NCBI GenBank assembly: GCA_900771805.1
Contig: CAAGPL010000002.1
Span: forward strand, 1-40,726
Reading direction: 5' to 3'
DNA from: Bacilli bacterium
Lineage (GTDB): Bacteria; Bacillota_I; Bacilli_A; RF39; UBA660
Length of the DNA: 40,726 bases
A program made the translations under genes and the position numbers. Shown here one piece after another: positions 20,966 through 29,649 of this stretch; position 1 is the first letter of the stretch, and every line of letters starts with the position of its first letter. The notes beneath the pieces are model-generated. The model saw only the letters and a program-made list of their open reading frames with translations. It was not told the origin of the DNA and ran no database searches.

Positions 20966-21863
20966 TTATGATGTTATAGTTGTTGGAGCAGGTCCTGCTG
21001 GACTATCTGCTTCAATTTATTTAAAAAGAGCAAATGTAAAAGTTTTGGTAATAGAAGCAAATTCACCAGGTGGTACTTTAAATAAAATATATAATATAGA
21101 AAATTATCCTGGTTATACAGAATCAGATGGCACTACATTAGCTTTTAGAATGTATAGTCAAGCAGAAAAATTAGGTGTTGATTTTAAAACTGATAAAGTA
21201 ATTAATATAGAACAAGAAGATAATAATTATAAAATAATAGCATCAAATAATTTTTATTATTCAAAAATTGTATTAATTGCAAGTGGAAAGGTGCCTAGAA
21301 AGTTATCTATTAAAGAAGCTGAAAAATATGAAAATAAAGGTATATCATACTGTACATATTGTGACGGACCACTTTATAAAAATAAAGATATAGCTATTAT
21401 AGGTGGTGGAAATACTGCAATGGAATCTGTTAGATATATGAATAATTTAGCAAGAAAAATATATGTTATTAATAGATCGTTATTAAGAGCAGATGAAATA
21501 GAACAAGAAATATTAAATAATAATGATAAAATTGAAGTTATAGTAAATGCTAATTTAAAACAAATAAATGGTGATGAAAATAAAATAACATCAATACAAT
21601 TAGATAATGGAAGAAAGATAAATGTAGATGCTATATTTGTATGCATAGGTGTTGAAGCATCTAATAAATATTTTCAAAACTTGAATTTAAATAGTGATAA
21701 TTTGGGTATTATTGTAGATAAAAATATGAAATCAAGTCGTTGTGGTGTATATGCTTGTGGTGATGCTATAAGTAAAAAATTATATCAAGTAGTAACAGCA
21801 GTGGCAGAAGGTGCACAAGCAGCAACAAGTATAATAAAAGAATTGAAAACTTCTATTAAATAA
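20949..21863 (+). CDS. trxB: Thioredoxin reductase (TrxB family)
   Basis: A 304-aa flavoprotein. The FAD loop is GAGPAGLSA (13-21), the redox pair CTYC lies at 135-138 with DG after it, the second nucleotide loop is GGGNTAMES (152-160), and YACGDA lies near the end. It reduces thioredoxin with NAD(P)H. The position of the HRRxxxR motif that binds the NADPH 2'-phosphate reads NRSLLR, losing two of the usual arginine/histidine residues. Cofactor preference may therefore differ, and ferredoxin-linked or NADH-using relatives exist. AGAGGTGG inside the lgt 3' end is its ribosome binding site. Confidence 0.93.
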   Translation: MKSNSNYDVIVVGAGPAGLSASIYLKRANVKVLVIEANSPGGTLNKIYNIENYPGYTESDGTTLAFRMYSQAEKLGVDFKTDKVINIEQEDNNYKIIASNNFYYSKIVLIASGKVPRKLSIKEAEKYENKGISYCTYCDGPLYKNKDIAIIGGGNTAMESVRYMNNLARKIYVINRSLLRADEIEQEILNNNDKIEVIVNANLKQINGDENKITSIQLDNGRKINVDAIFVCIGVEASNKYFQNLNLNSDNLGIIVDKNMKSSRCGVYACGDAISKKLYQVVTAVAEGAQAATSIIKELKTSIK

Positions 21864-21923
21864 TAGAATTTTCTTTTTTTATATAAAAAAACACCTGGAT
21901 ATGTTGAAAAAGATTTCTTTATT

Positions 21924-21932
21924 TGATATAAT
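21924..21932 (+). promoter_or_regulatory. Extended -10 promoter of whiA
   Basis: TGATATAAT, 24 nt before the ATG at 21957. Confidence 0.65.
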
Positions 21933-21956
21933 GACTAAGGATAAGGATGTGATGCT

Positions 21957-22889
21957 ATGACATTTTCAAGTAAAATAAAAAGAGAAGTAAGTACGGTAGA
22001 ATGTACAAGAGCTGAATATCTATCCGAATTATCAGGTATAATAAGAACAAATGCAGAAATAAAAATATATAATATTAAAATTCAGACAGAAAATAAATTT
22101 GTTGCAAATCGTATTTTTGGATTGTTTAAAATTTTATATGATATTAATCTTAATATTTCATTAAGAAAAAACTATAATTTTAAAAAGAATGAAATTTATG
22201 TTTTAGAACTAAAAAAAGATACATTAAAGGTATTAAGAGATTTGGGAATTGTTAATGAAAAAAACCAACTTCTTAGAATACCTAGTTCCTCTTTATTATC
22301 TGATGAAGAATTAACAAGAGCATATTTAAGAGGGGTTTTTATGGTGTCGGGAAGTTTAAATGATCCTAAAACTTCAAGATATCATTTAGAATTTTTAATA
22401 AATGATACTATGTATGCTAAGTTTTTAAATGAACTTTTAAATAATAATAACTTAAATAGTAAAATTTTGCATCGTAAAAAAGGTTATATGATATATATTA
22501 AAGAAGCTGAAAAAATAAGTGATTTCTTAAGACTTATAAGAGCTTATAATGGTGTTATGTACTATGAGGAGATTCGAGTATATAGAGAGAAAATAAATAT
22601 GACAAATAGACTTAATAATTGTGAACAAGCAAATGTTGAAAAAATGGTTGCAACTTCAAATAAATTAATTAATGATATAAAATTATTAAGAGAAAAAGAT
22701 ATGTTTGATTTATTAGATGATAAAGTAAAAGAAAGTGCTGTTTATAGGGAAAAATATCCAGAAACATCACTTTTAGAACTAAGTAAAATAATGACTATGG
22801 AAACAGGTAGTAACATTACAAAATCTTGTTTAAATCATAGGTTTAGAAAGATAAAAGAATTAGCTTTAAAGGCATCTTTCAAAAATTAA
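21957..22889 (+). CDS. whiA: DNA-binding protein WhiA
   Basis: A 310-aa homologue of WhiA. It has an N-terminal degenerate LAGLIDADG homing-endonuclease fold in two halves (about 5-200; TRAYLRGVFMVSGSLNDP is the second LAGLIDADG-like block) and a C-terminal HTH (about 225-305; PETSLLELSKIM and KSCLNHRFRKIKELA). In Bacillota WhiA binds nucleoid DNA and influences chromosome segregation and Z-ring formation. The usual partners yvcJ (rapZ) and yvcK are missing upstream, where trxB lies instead. parA-parB follow directly. Confidence 0.95.
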   Translation: MTFSSKIKREVSTVECTRAEYLSELSGIIRTNAEIKIYNIKIQTENKFVANRIFGLFKILYDINLNISLRKNYNFKKNEIYVLELKKDTLKVLRDLGIVNEKNQLLRIPSSSLLSDEELTRAYLRGVFMVSGSLNDPKTSRYHLEFLINDTMYAKFLNELLNNNNLNSKILHRKKGYMIYIKEAEKISDFLRLIRAYNGVMYYEEIRVYREKINMTNRLNNCEQANVEKMVATSNKLINDIKLLREKDMFDLLDDKVKESAVYREKYPETSLLELSKIMTMETGSNITKSCLNHRFRKIKELALKASFKN

Positions 22890-22895
22890 AATAAT

Positions 22896-22922
22896 AAAGT
22901 CTTTTAAAAATGACTTTTTTTT
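22896..22922 (+). terminator. Rho-independent terminator after whiA
   Basis: AAAGTC (22896-22901) and GACTTT (22912-22917), with A/T pairing inside the loop and a T-tail that runs straight into the parA -10. Confidence 0.7.
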
Positions 22923-22930
22923 GATAGAAT
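22922..22930 (+). promoter_or_regulatory. Extended -10 promoter of parAB operon
   Basis: TGATAGAAT, abutting the T-tail of the whiA terminator and 37 nt before the parA ATG. Confidence 0.5.
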
Positions 22931-22967
22931 ATAATTATTGAATAATACGTAAAGGGAAGTGTTTTAT

Positions 22968-23762
22968 ATGGGCAAAGTTATAGCTTTGGTTAATCAAAAA
23001 GGTGGTGTAGGTAAAACTACAACTAGTATAAATTTAGCAGCATCATTAGGAGTTCAAAATAAAAAAGTTTTACTTATAGATTTAGACCCACAAGGAAATG
23101 CTTCCACAGGTGTTGGTATAAATAAAGGTGATGTAAATAAAAGTATTTATGATTTGTTATTAGCAAGATGTACGCCAGAGGAAGCTGTTATAAGAACCAA
23201 CTTTAAAAATTTAAGTATAATTCCTGCAACTATTAATCTAGCGGGTGCTGATATAGAACTTATTGAAAAAGCAAAGGCAGATCCTACTTTTCAAAAAAAT
23301 ATGCAACTTAAATTAGGAATTGAAAAAATAAAAGATAATTATGATTTTATAATTATTGATTGTCCTCCTTCTTTGGGACTTTTAACAACAAATGCTCTTA
23401 CTTGTGCAAATTCTGTTTTAATACCAGTTCAATGTGAATTTTTTGCACTAGAAGGAATAATGCAACTTTTAAATTCGATAATGTTAGCACAAAAAAAACT
23501 TAATCCATCACTTGAAATAGAAGGTGTTTTACTTACAATGCTTGATTCTAGAACTAATTTAGGGCTAGAAGTTGTAGAAGAAATAAGAGGATTTTTTAAA
23601 GAAAGAGTTTATAATACTTTAATACCAAGATTAATAAGATTAACGGAAGCACCAAGCCATGGTAAACCAATAGTGGCATATGATCCTATGAGTCGAGGTA
23701 CAGAAGCATATTTAAATTTAGCTAAGGAGGTTATAGAGCAAAATGAAAGAAGAAACGGGTAA
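22968..23762 (+). CDS. parA: Chromosome-partitioning ATPase ParA/Soj
   Basis: A 264-aa Walker-type ATPase. It has the deviant Walker A KGGVGKTTT (11-19), IDLDPQGNAS (switch I) and FIIIDCPPSLGLLTTNAL (Walker B). The short N-terminus without HTH is that of chromosomal Soj rather than P1-type plasmid ParA. It drives origin segregation and regulates DnaA with ParB. The ATG at 22968 is favoured over an upstream GTG at 22959, which lies at the end of the AAGGGAAG Shine-Dalgarno. It overlaps parB by 20 nt. Confidence 0.95.
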   Translation: MGKVIALVNQKGGVGKTTTSINLAASLGVQNKKVLLIDLDPQGNASTGVGINKGDVNKSIYDLLLARCTPEEAVIRTNFKNLSIIPATINLAGADIELIEKAKADPTFQKNMQLKLGIEKIKDNYDFIIIDCPPSLGLLTTNALTCANSVLIPVQCEFFALEGIMQLLNSIMLAQKKLNPSLEIEGVLLTMLDSRTNLGLEVVEEIRGFFKERVYNTLIPRLIRLTEAPSHGKPIVAYDPMSRGTEAYLNLAKEVIEQNERRNG

Positions 23763-24630
23763 AAGAAGAGCTCTTGGAATGGGGTTAGAGCAATTATTTA
23801 ATTCTGAAATGCTTGATTTTGAACAGGTTGAAAAAGATATAGTAAAAGAAGCTACAAAAGATGAAATAGTAATGATAAATTTAGATGAATTGAAATCTAA
23901 TCCTTATCAGCCAAGAAAAATATTTGATGATGATGCATTAAAAGAACTTTCACTATCAATTAAAGAACATGGTGTTTTTCAACCTATAATAGTTAGAAAA
24001 AGTGTTAAAGGATATAACATAATAGCGGGTGAAAGAAGAGCTAAAGCATCACGTCTTGCGGGATTAACACAAATACCTGCAATAATTAGAGATTTTACTG
24101 ATGATGAAATGATGCAAGTAGCACTATTAGAAAATTTGCAAAGAGAGAACTTAAGTGCTATAGAGGAAGCAAAAGCATATAAATCAATAATAGAATCACT
24201 TAGATTAACACAAGATGAACTTGCTAAAAAATTGGGAAAATCAAGAAGTCATATTACTAATATGCTTGGATTACTTAGATTACCATTAAGTGTTCAAGAT
24301 ATGGTTTTATATGACAAAATATCAATGGGTCATGCAAGAATACTTAGTAAATTAGAGAATAAAGATCAAATAGAAGAATTAGCTAATAAAATTGTTAATG
24401 AAAACTTAAGTGTTAGAGATTTAGAAAATATAACTTCAGTATCATCATTTTCAAGAATAGCACCTATTAAAAAAAGTGAAAAAACAAAAGAATATAAATA
24501 TGCAGAGGATGCAATAAAAGAAAAACTTGGAACAAAAGTTTTAATTTCTGGAAATAAGATCAAAATTTCTTTTGCTACAAAAGAAGATCTTAATAGAATT
24601 CTTGAAATATTAGACATAGAAGTAGAATAG
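23743..24630 (+). CDS. parB: Chromosome-partitioning CTPase/DNA-binding protein ParB/Spo0J
   Basis: A 295-aa protein in the ParB layout. The N-terminal KRRALGMGLEQLF (8-20) is the ParA-stimulating peptide. The ParB/Srx CTP-binding domain (about 45-130) has NPYQPR and GERRAKASRLAG, the arginine patch for spreading. A central HTH follows (SRSHITNMLGLLRLP), then a C-terminal dimerisation domain. AAGGAGG (23725-23731) lies 11 nt upstream of the ATG. I find no parS-like TGTTTCACGTGAAACA sequence in or near the gene, unlike B. subtilis, where one lies inside spo0J. Confidence 0.95.
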   Translation: MKEETGKRRALGMGLEQLFNSEMLDFEQVEKDIVKEATKDEIVMINLDELKSNPYQPRKIFDDDALKELSLSIKEHGVFQPIIVRKSVKGYNIIAGERRAKASRLAGLTQIPAIIRDFTDDEMMQVALLENLQRENLSAIEEAKAYKSIIESLRLTQDELAKKLGKSRSHITNMLGLLRLPLSVQDMVLYDKISMGHARILSKLENKDQIEELANKIVNENLSVRDLENITSVSSFSRIAPIKKSEKTKEYKYAEDAIKEKLGTKVLISGNKIKISFATKEDLNRILEILDIEVE

Positions 24631-24640
24631 AGGAATTTAT

Positions 24641-25447
24641 ATGAAAATATTTGGACTTAAAATTGCAAAAGAAATATATATGCCAATATTAATAATTATA
24701 ATAGCAATTTTAACTGAAAGAATCTTAAAAAATATTATAAATAAAACATTTAATCCTGAAAAAAAACATCATAAATTTGATTCTAGAAAAGTAAGTACAA
24801 TAAGAAGTTTATTATGTAACATTACAAAATATGTAGTTTGGATAGTAGCAGCTTTATCAATCCTTAGTGTTTACGGAGTTAATACAGCAGCTATAATTAC
24901 TGGACTTGGAGTTGTAAGTTTAGTTATTGGACTTGCATTTCAAGATATGTTAAAAGATATATTAGTTGGTGTTTCTATATTATTTGAAAATTGGTATGCT
25001 GTAGGGGATTTAGTTAAAATTGGCGATTTTGAAGGAACTGTAATTGCTTTGGGGCTTAAAACAACAAGAGTGCAGGCATTTACTGGGGAAATTAAAATTA
25101 TATCAAATAGAAATATAACAGAGCTTACTAATTATAGTATTGATAAAACTTTAGCAGTAGTAGATTTATCTGTTAGTTATGAATCAAAAATAGATAAAGT
25201 TGAGAAAATTATATTAGTTGCGGCAGCATCAATTAAAGATAAAATTCCAAATATTATAGGAGATATAAATTTACTTGGTATAGAAAAATTAGGTGATTCT
25301 GCTGTTGTTTTTAGAATAGTTGCAAAATGTAAGCCTGCAAAACATTATGAAGTACAAAGACAACTAAAAAAAGAATTTAAAAACGTTTTAGATAAAAATG
25401 GTATAAAAATACCATATCCTCAGGTGGAGGTTCATTATGAAAAATAA
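24641..25447 (+). CDS. mscS: Small-conductance mechanosensitive channel
   Basis: A 268-aa MscS-family protein. Three hydrophobic segments (about 12-28, 58-78, 85-110) are followed by the pore-lining TM3, rich in Gly and Ala (AAIITGLGVVSLVIGLAFQ). The beta domain comes next (VGDLVKIGDFEGTVIALGLKTTRVQ) and then the alpha/beta domain. It opens on membrane tension during osmotic downshock. It is 10 nt after parB and overlaps the DUF951 gene by 11 nt. parAB-mscS-DUF951 linkage is a conserved arrangement in Bacillota. Confidence 0.93.
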   Translation: MKIFGLKIAKEIYMPILIIIIAILTERILKNIINKTFNPEKKHHKFDSRKVSTIRSLLCNITKYVVWIVAALSILSVYGVNTAAIITGLGVVSLVIGLAFQDMLKDILVGVSILFENWYAVGDLVKIGDFEGTVIALGLKTTRVQAFTGEIKIISNRNITELTNYSIDKTLAVVDLSVSYESKIDKVEKIILVAAASIKDKIPNIIGDINLLGIEKLGDSAVVFRIVAKCKPAKHYEVQRQLKKEFKNVLDKNGIKIPYPQVEVHYEK

Positions 25448-25631
25448 CTATGAATTAGGTTCTATAGTATTAATGAAGAAAGCACATCCGTGTGGTGATA
25501 ATAAATTTAAAATAGTAAGAACGGGTGTAGATATTAAAATAAAATGTGAAAATTGTGGAAGATGTATTATGCTTCCTAGAATAGAATTTAATAAAAAGAT
25601 AAAAAAGGTGTTGGAGGTAGAAAATGATTAA
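25437..25631 (+). CDS. DUF951 family small protein
   Basis: A 64-aa protein. LGSIVLMKKAHPCGDNKFKIVRTGVDIKIKCENCGRCIMLPR follows the DUF951 pattern, with three paired cysteines (CG...CENCGRC) suggesting a zinc-ribbon or nucleic-acid-binding fold. The function is not established. It often sits between mscS or parB and ychF/rpsF genes in Bacillota, as here. It overlaps mscS by 11 nt and the transporter gene by 8 nt, so all are co-translated. Confidence 0.9.
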   Translation: MKNNYELGSIVLMKKAHPCGDNKFKIVRTGVDIKIKCENCGRCIMLPRIEFNKKIKKVLEVEND

Positions 25632-27165
25632 AGATAAAAAAATTAAAAGATCTTCTCATCCTGTGATGTTCTTTATTTATATATCACTGCTAGTTATTAT
25701 TTTAAGTGGTATTTTAAGTGCTTTAAATATACAAGTTACATATAATAAATTAACAACTATAATAGGAGAGGTAGAATCAACAACAACAACAGTTAATTCA
25801 CTTATTAGTTTAGATGGTTTTAAATTTTTACTTACATCTTTATATGATAATTTAATATCATTTGCACCTTTTGGTTCATTACTTATGGCAGCTATTGCAT
25901 TTGGTATAGCACTTAAAAGTGGATTTTTAAAAACATTATGTAATAAAATGACTAATAAAATTCCTAAGTTTATAGTAGTATTCTTATATTCTTTATTGTG
26001 TATTATAGTAAGTGTTGATGGTAATTTAGGTTATGTATTATTACTTCCTTTTGGTGCAATATTATTTATGAGTATGAATAGAAATCCTATAGGTGGATTA
26101 GCCCTTGGCTTTTCTTCTTTATCAATGGGTCACGGTGCTGGGTTATTTATAAATTCTTTGGATTATAATTTATCAAGTTATACAGAAGCAAGTGCTAAGC
26201 TTTTAGATACAGATTATGTTGTAAGTCAAAGTAGTAATATTATATTTATAATAGTTGCAAGTATAATTATTGCAGCAATATCTACATTTATTACTGAAAG
26301 ATTTATAGTAAGAAAATTAGGAAGAAATCAATTTGAAGAAGAGGAAGAAATAATAGTAGAAGAACAGTCAGAGAAAAAAGGTTTAATAGGAGTATTAATC
26401 GCAACTGTTATTTTGCTTATTCCCTTTATTTTAATGATAATTCCATCATCTAAAGATGGTTTTATAGGTTTATTACTTGATAAATCTCAAACATTATATT
26501 CGAAAATGTTATTTTCATCAGATTCATTACTTATGGATAATTTAGTAGGAATTGTATCAATTTTATTAATTCTTCAAGGCTTTATATATGGCGTTATAAC
26601 AGGTACAATTAAAAAAATAAGAGATTTAGTTAATTTCTCTACCGATTATTTAAAAACCGTAGGAGGAATATTTGTATTAATATTTTTTGCTGCACAATTA
26701 TCAGCAATTATTAAAGAATCAAATTTAGGTGTTGTTATAACAGCAAGCTTATCTAATCTTATTGAAGCATCAGAATTTGCGTTTATACCATTAGTAATTT
26801 TATTGTTTTTTGTAACTATGCTCTGTAATATTATAGCTCCTCAGTCAGTTGCAAAATGGTCTATTTTAGCTCCTAATATTATGTCAACTATAATGAAAGC
26901 TAATATTACACCAGAATTTGCACAAATAATATTTAGAGTGGGAGATTCAGTAACTAACATAATAACACCAGTATTTAGTTATTTTGTTATATTTATTGGT
27001 TTTGTAGAAGTTTATACAAAAAATAAAAATGATTTTAGTATAAGAAATTGCTATAAAACAATACTTCCATACTTTTTTGCAGTAGGGTTAATATGGTTAA
27101 TATTAATTATCTGTTGGTATGTAATTGGGCTTCCTGTTGGCCCAGGAATATATCCTGCAGTTTAA
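25624..27165 (+). CDS. AbgT-family transporter
   Basis: A 513-aa polytopic membrane protein with roughly 11-13 hydrophobic segments. The block VSVDGNLGYVLLLPFGAILFMSMNRNPIGGLALGFSSLSMGHGAG and the C-terminal NIIAPQSVAKWSILAPNIM resemble AbgT proteins, which import p-aminobenzoyl-glutamate or export sulfonamides. A charged cytoplasmic loop rich in Glu lies near 235-250. It overlaps the DUF951 gene, an unusual operon partner, so it is probably expressed with parAB. Substrate not determinable. Confidence 0.82.
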   Translation: MIKDKKIKRSSHPVMFFIYISLLVIILSGILSALNIQVTYNKLTTIIGEVESTTTTVNSLISLDGFKFLLTSLYDNLISFAPFGSLLMAAIAFGIALKSGFLKTLCNKMTNKIPKFIVVFLYSLLCIIVSVDGNLGYVLLLPFGAILFMSMNRNPIGGLALGFSSLSMGHGAGLFINSLDYNLSSYTEASAKLLDTDYVVSQSSNIIFIIVASIIIAAISTFITERFIVRKLGRNQFEEEEEIIVEEQSEKKGLIGVLIATVILLIPFILMIIPSSKDGFIGLLLDKSQTLYSKMLFSSDSLLMDNLVGIVSILLILQGFIYGVITGTIKKIRDLVNFSTDYLKTVGGIFVLIFFAAQLSAIIKESNLGVVITASLSNLIEASEFAFIPLVILLFFVTMLCNIIAPQSVAKWSILAPNIMSTIMKANITPEFAQIIFRVGDSVTNIITPVFSYFVIFIGFVEVYTKNKNDFSIRNCYKTILPYFFAVGLIWLILIICWYVIGLPVGPGIYPAV

Positions 27166-27187
27166 AGGTGCTATAAAAGCATCTTTT
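27166..27187 (+). terminator. Rho-independent terminator of the parAB-mscS-AbgT operon
   Basis: AGGTGCT and AGCATCT pair around ATAAA, one wobble, followed by TTTTT. Confidence 0.7.
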
Positions 27188-27260
27188 TATTTACATATAA
27201 TATAAAAAGAACTTTTAATAAATTAATAGATGAATTATAATATAAGTAAGAGAGGCTAGT

Positions 27261-28340
27261 ATGAAAACGGATTTTGAAATAAAAAAAATACAGGAAAAAT
27301 TAACAGAATTACTTAATTTAGGTGTTATTAAAAATTATGATGACTTAAAAAAATTAAAAGATATATATATTAAAGATGATAAAAGTTGTGAAGATATAAT
27401 AAAAGAAATAGATAATTTAAAGTTTGATAAAGAAAAGTTAAATGAATTACTTATGAAAAATGAAAAAATAGGTGATATAAATATAAGTGAATTGGATGTA
27501 AAAAAGAAAGAAGAATGTAAACTTTCGTTAGAAAATATAACCGATTTTGAAAAAGATGGAAAACAATATATAAAAATTCATTATCCCTATCCAAACGATA
27601 ATGTTAGAATAATTGAAAACAGAAGTGATCCTTATCAAACTGGAAAAGAAAGGTTTGAGGAATTAAAAGAAAGGTTTGCAAAATCAACTTTGGATGGTAT
27701 TGAAAATGCAACTTCTATATTTGAACAAAGTTTATCAAAAGATTGTATAGAATTAAATATAAAAGATATTAAAGAAGTATCATCAAAATATGAGTTTGAT
27801 AAATTAACTAAAGAAGAGCAACAAATTGTTTATGGCACGTTAAAAGCAATTATATTAACTCTTCCCGTTAGTGAGGAAGAAAAAAGAATTTTAACTAGTA
27901 AATCAGTTGATACAATTTTAGATAATTTGCAAAAGAAAGTATGTATTTCTCCTGCTGATAATATTGTTGTTATCTCTCAAATTAATGAAACGACTAAAGA
28001 TGAAATAAAAAGTTTGAATGTACAAAAAAGAGCCAATATAAATGGTGAAATAGTATATGATTACTATTTAAAACCATTAAATGAAACTGGGTATAATTAT
28101 GAAAAGAGTAATGTAGAAGAAGACCAAGTGCAAGAAAGTATTGAAAATAATAATGAGTATGAAAAACAAAATATTGATGATTTAGATAAAGAAGTTGGCT
28201 CATCTTTGACTTATAAAGCTCCTTGGCAAAAAAGAAAAAGAAATAATGCAGCGTTTATAAGTATTTTATGGTTTGTTATGTTTCTCGGAATGATTTTGTC
28301 CGTTTTGCTAGTAACATTAGTTAAAGTATATATAAGTTAA
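27261..28340 (+). CDS. Hypothetical tail-anchored protein, 359 aa
   Basis: I do not recognise this family. It is acidic/lysine-rich and largely helical through residue 300. An N-terminal coiled-coil-like stretch (1-80) precedes a middle domain with YIKIHYPYPNDN (about 108-119). A low-complexity acidic linker (about 282-315) leads to a single C-terminal membrane segment (about 333-355), with almost nothing outside. This is the topology of a tail-anchored cytoplasmic protein. GAGAGG precedes the ATG. A TATAAT near 27235 without the TG extension may be its promoter. It sits between the parAB operon and ychF. Confidence 0.75.
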   Translation: MKTDFEIKKIQEKLTELLNLGVIKNYDDLKKLKDIYIKDDKSCEDIIKEIDNLKFDKEKLNELLMKNEKIGDINISELDVKKKEECKLSLENITDFEKDGKQYIKIHYPYPNDNVRIIENRSDPYQTGKERFEELKERFAKSTLDGIENATSIFEQSLSKDCIELNIKDIKEVSSKYEFDKLTKEEQQIVYGTLKAIILTLPVSEEEKRILTSKSVDTILDNLQKKVCISPADNIVVISQINETTKDEIKSLNVQKRANINGEIVYDYYLKPLNETGYNYEKSNVEEDQVQESIENNNEYEKQNIDDLDKEVGSSLTYKAPWQKRKRNNAAFISILWFVMFLGMILSVLLVTLVKVYIS

Positions 28341-28380
28341 AATGGGTTTTCTATTTTTTCTTTTTCTTTTTTATGATAAG

Positions 28381-28389
28381 TGTTATAAT
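28381..28389 (+). promoter_or_regulatory. Extended -10 promoter of ychF
   Basis: TGTTATAAT behind a long pyrimidine tract, 23 nt before the ATG at 28413. Confidence 0.7.
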
Positions 28390-28412
28390 AAATATTCGAA
28401 AGAGGTGGTACA

Positions 28413-29510
28413 ATGTCACTTACAGCAGGTATAGTAGGATTACCTAACGTTGGTAAATCTACTTTATTTAATGCAATTACAAAGAAAAATATTTTAGCAG
28501 CTAATTATCCATTTGCAACTATAGAACCAAATGTTGGTATGGTAACCGTACCAGATGAAAGATTGGATTTTTTAAATGAGTTAATAGAACCTAAAAGCTT
28601 AGTTCCAACGACATTTGAATTTACAGATATAGCAGGGTTAGTTAAAGGAGCTTCCAAAGGAGAAGGTCTTGGAAATAAGTTTTTATCACACATAAGAGAT
28701 GTAGACGCAATAGTAGAAGTTGTAAGATGCTTTGATGATTCAAACATAACTCACGTAGAAGGTGGTGCAAATCCTCTTCGTGATACTGAAATAATTGATG
28801 TTGAATTTATTTTCTGTGATTTAGAAGTTGTTGATACAAGATTAGGAAAAATAGAAAAAAAAGCAGTATCAACAAAGGATAAAGATGCTTTAAAAGAAGT
28901 AGAACTTTTAAAAAGAATAAAAGAGGCATTAGAAAATAATATTCCAGCTAGAAAACTAGAATATACTGAAGATGATTTAAAAGTTTTAAAAGCCTTTAAT
29001 TTACTTACTATGAAACCTATTATTTATGTTGCAAATATAAAAGAAGATGAAATAGGAAAAGAAAATAGCTATGTAAAAGATTTAAAAGAGCATGCTAAAA
29101 AAGATAATGCTGAGGTAATTGTTTTATGCGCAAAGATAGAAGAAGAGTTAAGTGGTTTTGAAGATGAAGAAAAAAAAGTGTTTTTAAATGATTTAGGAAT
29201 AGAAGAAAGTGGTCTTGATAAATTAATTAGAGCATCTTATCATTTATTAGGACTTCAAACATATTTTACTGCTGGACCTAAAGAAGTTAGAGCCTGGACT
29301 TTTAAAAAAGGTATGAAGGCCCCTGCTTGTGCAGGAATTATCCACAGTGATTTTGAAAAAGGCTTTATAAGAGCTGAGGTAATATCTTTTGATGATTATA
29401 AAAAGTATAATGGTGAAAAAGGCGCAAAAGAAGCAGGTAAACTAAGGAGTGAAGGAAAAGAATACGTTATGCAAGATGGAGATGTTTGCTTGTTTAGGTT
29501 TAATAACTAA
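28413..29510 (+). CDS. ychF: Redox-regulated ATPase/GTPase YchF (OLA1 family)
   Basis: A 365-aa TRAFAC-class P-loop protein. It has G1 GLPNVGKST (8-16), the YPFATIEPNVG switch region, G3 DIAGLVKGASKGEGLGNKFL, and a NIKE motif in place of the GTP-specific NKxD, so ATP is the likely nucleotide. A C-terminal TGS domain includes ADRAWTF-like RAWTFKKGMKAPACAGIIHSDFEKGFIRAE. It associates with ribosomes. The AGAGGTGG Shine-Dalgarno is strong and the gene is monocistronic with its own terminator. Confidence 0.96.
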   Translation: MSLTAGIVGLPNVGKSTLFNAITKKNILAANYPFATIEPNVGMVTVPDERLDFLNELIEPKSLVPTTFEFTDIAGLVKGASKGEGLGNKFLSHIRDVDAIVEVVRCFDDSNITHVEGGANPLRDTEIIDVEFIFCDLEVVDTRLGKIEKKAVSTKDKDALKEVELLKRIKEALENNIPARKLEYTEDDLKVLKAFNLLTMKPIIYVANIKEDEIGKENSYVKDLKEHAKKDNAEVIVLCAKIEEELSGFEDEEKKVFLNDLGIEESGLDKLIRASYHLLGLQTYFTAGPKEVRAWTFKKGMKAPACAGIIHSDFEKGFIRAEVISFDDYKKYNGEKGAKEAGKLRSEGKEYVMQDGDVCLFRFNN

Positions 29511-29534
29511 AATAGATGAATATAATTTATAAAA

Positions 29535-29560
29535 GAAGGTTTACAATAATCTTCTTTTTT
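29535..29560 (+). terminator. Rho-independent terminator after ychF
   Basis: GAAGGTTTA and TAATCTTC form an imperfect stem with a T-tail. The T-tail directly precedes the rpsF -10. Confidence 0.65.
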
Positions 29561-29568
29561 GTTATAAT
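29560..29568 (+). promoter_or_regulatory. Extended -10 promoter of rpsF operon
   Basis: TGTTATAAT. It begins at the last T of the ychF terminator tail and gives a leader of about 75 nt that carries the S6:S18 motif. Confidence 0.7.
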
Positions 29569-29592
29569 ACAAGGCGAGTAATGAAATTACTC

Positions 29593-29628
29593 TCTTGTCT
29601 TTCACAAAGAGATGAAAGACCGATAAGA
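29593..29628 (+). promoter_or_regulatory. S6:S18-binding leader motif of rpsF
   Basis: GTCTTTC (29597-29603) and GAAAGAC (29614-29620) form a perfect 7-bp stem. TCTT (29593-29596) and AAGA (29625-29628) extend it below an asymmetric bulge, CGAU, that creates the CCG trinucleotide at 29620-29622. A hairpin with a bulged CCG is the hallmark of the rpsF leader bound by the S6:S18 heterodimer for feedback control. It lies 21 nt before the rpsF start. Confidence 0.7.
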
Positions 29629-29649
29629 CCAAAAGAGGAGGAAAATAAA

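Noticed and set aside
29581..29649. N-terminal extension of S6
   Set aside because: It would translate the regulatory leader; the strong GAGGAGG precedes the ATG at 29650.
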